In this document: positions 57,843-64,000 of the stretch, piece after piece
How the letters are laid out: each line of letters opens with the position of its first letter
How positions within the stretch are numbered: the stretch's first letter is position 1
Origin: JADJPO01 sp963828555
GTDB taxonomy: Bacteria > Actinomycetota > Actinomycetes > Actinomycetales > Kineosporiaceae
Assembly (NCBI GenBank): GCA_963828555.1
Contig: CAWHEL010000004.1
Span: 930,001-994,000, forward strand
Direction: 5' to 3'
Length of the DNA stretch: 64,000 nt
The notes under the pieces: model-generated
What the model saw: only the letters and a program-made list of their open reading frames with translations
Databases searched by the model: none
Told to the model about the DNA's origin: nothing
Position numbers and translations under genes: made by a program

Positions 57843-60590
57843 ATGGCGACCCGTACGACCTCCTCCGCTCGCACGCAGAGCCGCTCCCCGAAGGGGACGG
57901 CGCGCTCCGGCGGCACCGGTCGCCCGCGCCTGCCCGGGCACCAGCCGGCGACGAAGAAGAACACCTCGTCGGCCAGACCCGGCGCCCGCACCACCACGAC
58001 CCGCCGGCCCACCACCCGCCGCCCGAACACCAGGCACGTCAACCGCCGCCGTACGGGCCCCTCGTGGCCGGTGCGCACCTTCGGCGCGATCTGGATGTGG
58101 ATGGCGCACCTGGTCGGCGGCGTCGCCCGGCGGTTCCACAACGACATTGCCGACCTCGACCCGGCGCACCGCCGCGACGGCCTCGGCCTGTTCTACATCG
58201 CGTTGGCGATCATCGTGGCCGCGGTCGAGTGGTGGCGCCTGCCCGGGCCGGTCGGCAACGTGCTGAACACCGTGCTCGCCGGCAGCATCGGCCGGCTGGC
58301 GCTGGCGGTGCCGCTGATCCTGCTGCTGATCGGCGTCCGCCTGCTGCGTGAGCCCGACGACGGCGAGGGACAGGACGCCGTCCGCCGCCTGCAGATGGGC
58401 CTGACCATCCTGGTCGCCGCGCTGACCGGGCTGGTCCACGTCGCCTCGGGCATCCCGACCCCGCCCCAGGGCTCCACCGTGATGCAGTCGGCCGGCGGCA
58501 TGATCGGCTACCTGCTCTCCTCGCCGCTGGAGGCGGCGGTCACGGTCTGGGCCACCGTGCCGGTGCTGGTGCTGCTGGCCCTGTTCGGACTGCTCGTGAT
58601 CACCGGCACCCCGGTCTACGAGGCGCCGGACCGGTTGCGCGAGGCGGTCGACGTCGTGCTTGGCCGTGCCCCCGCCGAGCCGGAGATCGACCTCGAGGAC
58701 GGCGCCCCCGCGGCGTCCAGTTTCCTGCGCAAGCGCCGCCGCCGCGGCACGCCCGAGGGCCCGCTGGTCGGGGACGAGGCCTTCGCCACCGCTTTGGTGG
58801 ACGGCGCCAAGCCCAAGGGCGCCGGTCCGCGCCCGGGGGAGAAGCGCCCGGTCACGCCGACGGGCCCGGCAGGGTCGGCCACGCCGACCGCTGCGGCCAC
58901 GATCGCCTCGCCGAGCGCGAAGACCGCGCCGCTCGCCGCCGTGGAGCACAAGCAGCCACTGGAACCGCCGCCCACCACCCAGCTGCCGCCCCGGGTGGAG
59001 CAGCTCCTGCTCGCCGGCGACGTCACCTACACCCTGCCGCCCTCAGACCTGCTCACCCCGGGCTCGGCGCCGAAGGCCCGCAGCGCGGCCAACGACAAGG
59101 TGGTCGAGGCCCTCACCACCGTGTTCGAGCAGTTCGAGATCGACGCCCAGGTCACCGGGTTCAGCCGGGGCCCGACGGTCACGCGTTACGAGGTCGAGGT
59201 CGGCCCCGCGGTCAAGGTGGAACGGGTCACCCAGCTGAGCAAGAACATCTCCTACGCGGTGGCGAGTGCCGACGTGCGGATCCTGTCCCCGATCCCGGGC
59301 AGATCGGCGATCGGGATCGAGATCCCCAACGCCGACCGGGAGACGGTCTCCCTCGGTGACGTGCTGCGCAGCCAGGCCGCGCGCAAGGTCACCCACCCGA
59401 TGATCATGGGTGTGGGCAAGGACGTCGAGGGCGGCTACGTGGTGGCCAACCTGGCCAAGATGCCGCACCTGCTGGTGGCCGGAGCCACCGGGGCCGGCAA
59501 GTCGGGCTTCGTCAACTCGATGATCACCTCGATCCTGATGCGCTCCACACCGGACGAGGTGCGGATGGTGCTGGTCGACCCCAAGCGGGTGGAACTGACC
59601 ATCTACGAAGGTATCCCGCACCTGATCACGCCGATCATCACCAGTCCGAAGAAGGCCGCCGAGGCCCTCGACTGGGTGGTCAAGGAGATGGACGCCCGCT
59701 ACGACGACCTGGCCGCGTTCGGGTTCAAGCACATCGACGACTTCAACTCCGCCGTCCGCGCGGGCAAGGTCACTCCGCCGCCCGGCAGCCAGCGCAGCAT
59801 CGTGCCCTATCCGTACCTGCTGGTGATCGTCGACGAGCTGGCCGACCTGATGATGGTCGCCCCCCGCGACGTCGAGGACTCGATCGTCCGGATCACCCAG
59901 TTGGCGCGCGCCGCGGGCATCCACCTGGTGCTGGCCACACAGCGGCCCAGCGTCGACGTGGTCACCGGCCTGATCAAGGCCAACGTGCCGAGCCGGATGG
60001 CGTTCGCGACCTCCTCGGTCACCGACTCGCGGGTGGTGCTCGACCAGCCCGGAGCGGAGAAGCTGATCGGCCAGGGCGACGCGCTGTTCCTGCCGATGGG
60101 CTCCAGCAAGACGGTCCGGGTGCAGGGCGCCTGGGTCACCGAGTCCGAGATCCGCGGCGTGGTCGCGCATGTGAAGAAGCAGCTCGCCCCGAGCTACCGC
60201 GAGGACGTCGCCGCGGTCGTGGTGAAGAAGCAGGTGGACGAGGACATCGGCGACGACCTCGAACTGCTGCTGCAGGCGGCCGAGCTCGTGGTCAACACTC
60301 AGTTCGGCTCGACCTCGATGCTGCAGCGCAAGCTGCGGGTCGGGTTCGCCAAAGCGGGGCGGCTGATGGACCTGCTGGAGTCGCGCGGGGTGGTCGGCCC
60401 GAGCGAGGGCAGCAAGGCCCGCGACGTGCTGGTCAGGCCGGACGACCTGCCCGGAACGCTCGCCCTGATGCGCGGCGAGGAGCCACCCGCCACCATGGAG
60501 GCCATGAGCCTGGCCGACGGTGACGACGTGCACGACGTGCACGACGACGCCGGCCGGATCCCGGACGAATGGGAGCCCGGCCGTGAGTGA
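57843..60590 (+). CDS. ftsK: DNA translocase FtsK/SpoIIIE
   Basis: Hexameric motor that pumps chromosome DNA through the division septum. The 915-residue protein has a basic, low-complexity N-terminus (1-75) and about four membrane helices to residue 255. A Pro/Ala linker precedes the motor: PTVTRYEVEVGPAVKVERV, Walker A GATGAGKS (547-554), Walker B YLLVIVDELADLMMV, ATQRPSVDVVTGLIKANVPS. The C-terminal gamma winged helix (SMLQRKLRVGFAKAGRLMDL) reads chromosome polarity motifs. Confidence 0.96.
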   Translation: MATRTTSSARTQSRSPKGTARSGGTGRPRLPGHQPATKKNTSSARPGARTTTTRRPTTRRPNTRHVNRRRTGPSWPVRTFGAIWMWMAHLVGGVARRFHNDIADLDPAHRRDGLGLFYIALAIIVAAVEWWRLPGPVGNVLNTVLAGSIGRLALAVPLILLLIGVRLLREPDDGEGQDAVRRLQMGLTILVAALTGLVHVASGIPTPPQGSTVMQSAGGMIGYLLSSPLEAAVTVWATVPVLVLLALFGLLVITGTPVYEAPDRLREAVDVVLGRAPAEPEIDLEDGAPAASSFLRKRRRRGTPEGPLVGDEAFATALVDGAKPKGAGPRPGEKRPVTPTGPAGSATPTAAATIASPSAKTAPLAAVEHKQPLEPPPTTQLPPRVEQLLLAGDVTYTLPPSDLLTPGSAPKARSAANDKVVEALTTVFEQFEIDAQVTGFSRGPTVTRYEVEVGPAVKVERVTQLSKNISYAVASADVRILSPIPGRSAIGIEIPNADRETVSLGDVLRSQAARKVTHPMIMGVGKDVEGGYVVANLAKMPHLLVAGATGAGKSGFVNSMITSILMRSTPDEVRMVLVDPKRVELTIYEGIPHLITPIITSPKKAAEALDWVVKEMDARYDDLAAFGFKHIDDFNSAVRAGKVTPPPGSQRSIVPYPYLLVIVDELADLMMVAPRDVEDSIVRITQLARAAGIHLVLATQRPSVDVVTGLIKANVPSRMAFATSSVTDSRVVLDQPGAEKLIGQGDALFLPMGSSKTVRVQGAWVTESEIRGVVAHVKKQLAPSYREDVAAVVVKKQVDEDIGDDLELLLQAAELVVNTQFGSTSMLQRKLRVGFAKAGRLMDLLESRGVVGPSEGSKARDVLVRPDDLPGTLALMRGEEPPATMEAMSLADGDDVHDVHDDAGRIPDEWEPGRE

Positions 60591-61233
60591 CCACGGCGGG
60601 GGCGAGGAGGGCGATCTGGACGACCGCCCGCTCGATCTGCTGGTCTGGGACGCGCCGAACATCGACATGACGCTGTCGAACGTGATCGGCGGGCGGCCGA
60701 CCCCGGCCTCACGGCCACGGTTCGACGCCGTGGCCCGGTGGCTGGTGTCCGGTGCGGTCGAGGACGGTCACCCGGTCGAGGTCGAGGGCTGCGTCTTCGC
60801 CAACGTGCCACCGGGCAGCGCCACCCAGATGCGGGGCTGGATCGAGGCCATCCGCTCGTTCGGCTACGCCGTCTTCGCCCGGCCCAAGCTCGGCCCGGAC
60901 GACGACATCGACGCCGACATGCTCGCGCACATCGATCTGCGCGCCGCCGATCACCGGTTGCGCCGCCTGGTCGTCGCCAGCGGCGACGGACGCAACTTCC
61001 TGGAGCCGCTGGAGCGGCTGGGCCGGCGCGGCGTTGAGGTCATCGTGCTCTCCTTCGCCGAGGTGGCGGGGTACGCCCAGGAGTCGGACCTGCTGCACTT
61101 CATCGACCTGGAGGATGTGCCGGGCGCCTTCACCAGCCCGCTGCCGCGGGTGCGCCTGGACAACCTGCCCGAGGGTGGCGCCTGGCTGCCGCCGACCCGC
61201 TCGATGCGCTCCCTGTTGGAGGACGCCGGCTGA
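60583..61233 (+). CDS. NYN-domain protein
   Basis: A 216-residue protein with a PIN-like NYN fold: LDLLVWDAPNIDMTLSNVIG carries the first acidic residues, MRGWIEAIRSFGYAVFARPK follows, and RRLVVASGDGRNFLEPLERL has the conserved SGD-x-(D/N)F motif. DIDADMLAHIDLRAAD supplies further acids. NYN proteins are thought to be metal-dependent RNases; activity here is inferred. GTG 60583 overlaps the ftsK end by 8 bases, with GGGAG 7 bases before it. The ftsK-NYN pairing is common in actinobacteria. Confidence 0.87.
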   Translation: MSDHGGGEEGDLDDRPLDLLVWDAPNIDMTLSNVIGGRPTPASRPRFDAVARWLVSGAVEDGHPVEVEGCVFANVPPGSATQMRGWIEAIRSFGYAVFARPKLGPDDDIDADMLAHIDLRAADHRLRRLVVASGDGRNFLEPLERLGRRGVEVIVLSFAEVAGYAQESDLLHFIDLEDVPGAFTSPLPRVRLDNLPEGGAWLPPTRSMRSLLEDAG

Positions 61234-61267
61234 TCGCCGGGCGCACACCGGCGCACACGGCGCGCAC

Positions 61268-61273
61268 TAGGCT
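61268..61273 (+). promoter_or_regulatory. -10 hexamer TAGGCT of rimO
   Basis: TAGGCT is followed by GACCAG and GTG 61280 with no ribosome site; a leaderless promoter for rimO-pgsA-cinA. Confidence 0.55.
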
Positions 61274-61279
61274 GACCAG

Positions 61280-62743
61280 GTGTCCCGCCCCGTACGACCT
61301 GCCGGCTCATCGCGCACCGTTGCCCTGGTGACGCTGGGTTGCGCCCGCAACGACGTCGACTCCGAGGAGCTTGCGGGCCGCCTGGCCGAGGCCGGCTGGA
61401 CGTTGGTGGACGACGCGGCCGACGCCGACGTGGCGGTGGTGAACACCTGCGGCTTCGTCGAGCAGGCCAAGAAGGACTCGATCGACACCCTGCTCGAGGC
61501 GGCCGACCTGCGCGAGGACTCCTCGGCCCGCACCCGGGCCGTGGTCGCCGTCGGCTGCATGGCCGAGCGCTACGGCCAGGAGCTGGCCGACCAGCTGCCC
61601 GAGGCGGACGCCGTCCTCGGCTTCGATTCCTACGCCGACCTGTCGACCCACCTGGACGCGATCCTGCACGGCGCGCGTCCGGCCTCGCACACTCCACGGG
61701 ACCGGCGCACCCTGCTGCCCCTGGCCCCGGTCGACCGCCAGCCGCAGCCGGCAGCGTGGAAGCCGGAGGACGACCAGGCGCCCGGGCCGCCGAGCGGGCC
61801 ACGCGTCGTCCGCCGCCGTCTGGACGGGCGCCCCTGGGCGCCGCTGAAGCTGGCCTCGGGCTGCGACCGGCGGTGCAGCTTCTGCGCCATCCCCGCCTTC
61901 CGGGGCGCGTTCGTCTCCCGCCCGCCGCAGGACGTCCTGGTCGAGGCGGCCTGGCTGGCCGGCGAGGGCGCGCGGGAGCTGTTCCTGGTCAGCGAGAACT
62001 CCACCTCCTACGGCAAGGACCTCGGCGACCTTCGGCTGCTCGAGTCGCTGTTGCCGAAACTGGCTGTGGTGGAGGGGGTCTCGCGGGTCAGGGTGTCCTA
62101 CCTTCAGCCGGCCGAGCTGCGTCCGCAGCTGGTGGAGGTGCTCGCCTCCACCCCCGGGGTGGCGGCGTACTTCGACCTGTCGTTCCAGCACGCCGCGCCC
62201 GGGGTGCTCCGCCGGATGCGCCGATTCGGCGGCACCGAGGACTTCCTGGCCCTGATCGAGCGGATCCGCACGCTGGCGCCGCAGGCGGGCATCCGGTCCA
62301 ACGTGATCGTCGGCTTCCCGGGCGAGACCGAGGCGGACGTCGAGGAGCTGGCTGCGTTCCTGGAGGCCGCCCGGCTCGACGTGGTCGGGGTGTTCGGCTA
62401 CTCCGACGAGGACGGCACCGAGGCGGCGGGCCTGGACGGTGCGCTGGCCGAGGACGTGGTGGCCGCCCGGGTAGAGCGGATCACCGATCTGGTCGAGGAA
62501 CTGATGTCGCAGCGCGCCGAGGACAGGGTGGGCGATCTGGTCGAGGTGCTGGTCGAGGAGATCGACGAGGACGACGGCCGAGCGGTCGGCCGGGCCGCGC
62601 ACCAGGGCCCTGAGGTGGACGGCGTCACCCGCCTGCTCGGCGGCCCGCACCCGATCGGCACCCTGGTCAGCGCCCGGGTGGTTTCCACCCAGGGCGCCGA
62701 CCTCGTCGCCGAACCAGTCGCCGAGCCGGTGGCCGGGTCGTGA
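61280..62743 (+). CDS. rimO: ribosomal protein S12 methylthiotransferase RimO
   Basis: Radical-SAM enzyme that methylthiolates Asp in ribosomal protein S12. The 487-residue protein has the N-terminal MTTase cluster cysteines (LVTLGCARNDVDSEELAGRL, VVNTCGFVEQAKKDS, VAVGCMAERYG) and the radical-SAM CxxxCxxC at C195, C199, C202 (CDRRCSFC). It has RVSYLQPAELRPQLVEVL, YFDLSFQHAAPGVLRRMRRF and a C-terminal TRAM domain. The linker 130-180 is longer than in enteric RimO. The stop overlaps the pgsA start by 4 bases. Confidence 0.96.
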   Translation: MSRPVRPAGSSRTVALVTLGCARNDVDSEELAGRLAEAGWTLVDDAADADVAVVNTCGFVEQAKKDSIDTLLEAADLREDSSARTRAVVAVGCMAERYGQELADQLPEADAVLGFDSYADLSTHLDAILHGARPASHTPRDRRTLLPLAPVDRQPQPAAWKPEDDQAPGPPSGPRVVRRRLDGRPWAPLKLASGCDRRCSFCAIPAFRGAFVSRPPQDVLVEAAWLAGEGARELFLVSENSTSYGKDLGDLRLLESLLPKLAVVEGVSRVRVSYLQPAELRPQLVEVLASTPGVAAYFDLSFQHAAPGVLRRMRRFGGTEDFLALIERIRTLAPQAGIRSNVIVGFPGETEADVEELAAFLEAARLDVVGVFGYSDEDGTEAAGLDGALAEDVVAARVERITDLVEELMSQRAEDRVGDLVEVLVEEIDEDDGRAVGRAAHQGPEVDGVTRLLGGPHPIGTLVSARVVSTQGADLVAEPVAEPVAGS

Positions 62744-63366
62744 GCGAACGGCTCGATCCGGTCGGCGCGCCGAGCAGCCCGGGGGTCAGCGCCTGGAACG
62801 TGGCCAATGCGCTGACCGCGGTGCGGCTGCTGCTGGTGCCGGTGTTCGGCTGGCTGCTGCTGCACGGCGAGGGAGGGCAGACTTCGTGGCGCTTGGCCGC
62901 TGCTGCGGCGTTCGTCGTCGCGGGGCTGACCGACCGGTTCGACGGGGAACTGGCCCGGCGGCGCGGCCTGGTCACCGACATCGGCAAGCTCGCCGACCCG
63001 ATCGCCGACAAGGCGCTCACGGGAACGGCCCTGGTGGGGCTGTCCCTGCTCGGCGAGCTGGCCTGGTGGGTCACCGCGGTGGTGCTGATCCGCGAGATCG
63101 GGATCACCGTGCTGCGGTTCGTGGTGATCCGGCACGGGGTGATGCCGGCCGGGCGGGGCGGCAAGCTGAAGACCGCGCTGCAGGCCCTGGCGATCACCCT
63201 GTACCTGTTGCCGTTGCCCGGCGCCTGGCACCTTCTGGCCGTGGCCGCGATGGCCGTGGCCGTGCTGGTCACGCTGCTCACCGGCGCCGACTACCTGCTC
63301 AAGGCCTACCGGCTGGTGGCCGGCAGCGAACGCACCCGGGCCCGGCGGCAGCAGCGTGCCTCCTGA
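62740..63366 (+). CDS. pgsA: CDP-diacylglycerol-glycerol-3-phosphate 3-phosphatidyltransferase
   Basis: Makes phosphatidylglycerol phosphate in the membrane. The 208-residue protein has the full CDP-alcohol signature at 68-90 (D68, G69, A72, R73, G82, D86, D90) between about six hydrophobic helices. NVANALTAVRLLLVPVFGW and LADPIADKALTGTALVGLS are typical of PgsA. GTG 62740 overlaps the rimO stop (GTGA), and its 3' end overlaps cinA by 11 bases. rimO-pgsA-cinA is a standard order, which separates this gene from the paralogue at 2246. Confidence 0.95.
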   Translation: MSERLDPVGAPSSPGVSAWNVANALTAVRLLLVPVFGWLLLHGEGGQTSWRLAAAAAFVVAGLTDRFDGELARRRGLVTDIGKLADPIADKALTGTALVGLSLLGELAWWVTAVVLIREIGITVLRFVVIRHGVMPAGRGGKLKTALQALAITLYLLPLPGAWHLLAVAAMAVAVLVTLLTGADYLLKAYRLVAGSERTRARRQQRAS

Positions 63367-63823
63367 TCTGGCCTCCCGGGTGGTCGCGGCGCTGAGCGCC
63401 CGCGGCGAACAGCTGGCCGTCGCCGAGTCCGTGACCGGGGGAGCCCTGTGCGCTCGGATCGTCGACGTGCCCGGCGCCTCGGTCGTGCTGCGCGGCGGCG
63501 TGGTCGCCTACGCGACCGATCTCAAGGCCAGCCTGCTCGGGGTGGACGACGACCTGCTGGCCGCGCGCGGCGCAGTCCACCCCCTGGTGGCCGAGCAGAT
63601 GGCGCTCGGCGTGCGGGAGCGCCTCGGCGCCCGGCACGGCCTGGCCACCACCGGAGTGGCCGGGCCGACCGCGCAGGACGGGCAACCTGTGGGCCGGGTG
63701 CACCTCGCCCACGCCGGCGAGCTCGGCGTCGAGGTGGAGACCTGGGACCTGGTGGGCGATCGGGCGCTGATCAGGGCCCAGGCGGTCGAGCGCGCCCTGG
63801 CCCTGCTGCTGCGTCGGCTGTGA
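63356..63823 (+). CDS. CinA C-terminal family NMN amidohydrolase
   Basis: A 155-residue single-domain CinA_C/PncC protein that deamidates nicotinamide mononucleotide in NAD recycling. It has QLAVAESVTGGALCARIVDV, GGVVAYATDLKASLLGV, VAEQMALGVRERLGA and ATTGVAGPTAQDGQPVG, all characteristic. The N-terminal MoaB-like domain of full CinA is absent, as usual in this position. GTG 63356 overlaps the pgsA end by 11 bases. Confidence 0.92.
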   Translation: MPPDLASRVVAALSARGEQLAVAESVTGGALCARIVDVPGASVVLRGGVVAYATDLKASLLGVDDDLLAARGAVHPLVAEQMALGVRERLGARHGLATTGVAGPTAQDGQPVGRVHLAHAGELGVEVETWDLVGDRALIRAQAVERALALLLRRL

Positions 63824-63845
63824 GCTGTGCGGCACGATGTCGCCC

Positions 63846-64000
63846 GTGCCGATCGATCCGCAGGGACACCCGCTGGTGCTCGTCGTCGAGGATGAGCCGG
63901 CGATCGCCGCGCTGATCCGTGGCGCCCTGGTCCGCGAGAGCTTCACCGCGCACGTGGTCGGCGACGGGCCGGGGGCGTTGATCGCCATCGCCCGGGACCG
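63846..64000 (+). CDS. response regulator receiver domain, N-terminal fragment
   Basis: The window ends inside this gene. The visible 51 residues, PIDPQGHPLVLVVEDEPAIA then ALIRGALVRESFTAHVVGDG, match the first half of a CheY-like receiver, with the acidic pair in VEDEP. The phosphorylated Asp and output domain lie beyond the window. A GTG at 63846 follows a CACGAT hexamer by 7 bases; an ATG at 63837 is also in frame. The type of output domain is unknown. Confidence 0.8.
   Translation, partial: MPIDPQGHPLVLVVEDEPAIAALIRGALVRESFTAHVVGDGPGALIAIARD

Noticed and set aside
1..64000. CRISPR array, tRNA/rRNA genes, insertion sequences or prophage
   Set aside because: I looked for spaced direct repeats, T-loop-like motifs and transposase/integrase motifs and saw none; a tRNA/CRISPR program was not run.

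Overview
This window is a very GC-rich, densely packed bacterial chromosome segment. Gene content and order (dxr-rseP-ispG-GNAT-proS, rimP-nusA-ylxR-infB-DUF503-rbfA-truB-ribF, rpsO-pnp-M16-dapB, thyX-dapA-rnj, ftsK-NYN-rimO-pgsA-cinA) are those of an actinobacterium (Actinomycetota). A Micrococcales- or Kineosporiales-like member is my guess; the sequence alone does not settle the order. I saw no tRNA, rRNA, CRISPR array, transposase or prophage gene. No gene-free stretch exceeds 300 bases. The longest gaps (4260-4515, 21110-21342, 35523-35731, 36413-36614, 45837-46051) hold promoters, repeats or hairpins, described separately.

Layout. 1-5.7 kb: the tail of a DivIVA-domain protein, propionyl-CoA synthetase, a CDP-alcohol phosphotransferase, a secreted M15-like peptidoglycan-binding protein, 5-formyl-THF cyclo-ligase and a beta-carbonic anhydrase. 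5.8-18.6 kb: an amine/GABA catabolic island. A minus-strand operon (Lrp regulator, class III aminotransferase, PuuB-like flavin oxidase) faces plus-strand gamma-aminobutyraldehyde dehydrogenase, a second flavin oxidase and an MmsA-type dehydrogenase. An APC permease and a translationally coupled saccharopine-dehydrogenase-like/SSADH pair follow. Together these could import a polyamine or related amine and carry it through 4-aminobutanal, GABA and succinate semialdehyde to succinate. 18.6-25.3 kb: isoprenoid (dxr, ispG), site-2 protease and proS genes; dxr overlaps the catabolic SSADH gene. 25.3-27.9 kb: HAD hydrolase, TauE/SafE transporter and a DUF4439 lipoprotein.

27.9-40.9 kb: the translation/ribosome-maturation operon, then rpsO, pnp, an M16 peptidase and dapB. 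40.9-45.0 kb: serine hydrolase, AzlCD exporter, GNAT, HAD and an unknown protein. 45.1-48.6 kb: thyX-dapA-rnj. 48.6-57.7 kb: an interval between rnj and ftsK holding pseudouridine catabolism (psuK/psuG), a DGPF protein with an ECF42-type sigma factor, an ArsR/SRPBCC pair, an amidohydrolase, and an Lrp-ald-alr alanine module. 57.8-64.0 kb: ftsK, NYN protein, rimO, pgsA, cinA and the start of a response regulator.

Two features recur. Many genes overlap by 4 bases (ATGA/GTGA) or 1 base (TGATG), implying translational coupling. At least 14 first-of-operon genes carry a TANNCT-like -10 hexamer ending 6-7 bases before the start codon and lack a Shine-Dalgarno sequence, which suggests widespread leaderless transcription. 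The clearest anomaly is a one-base insertion-like frameshift at the 3' end of pnp (about 38801-38804).
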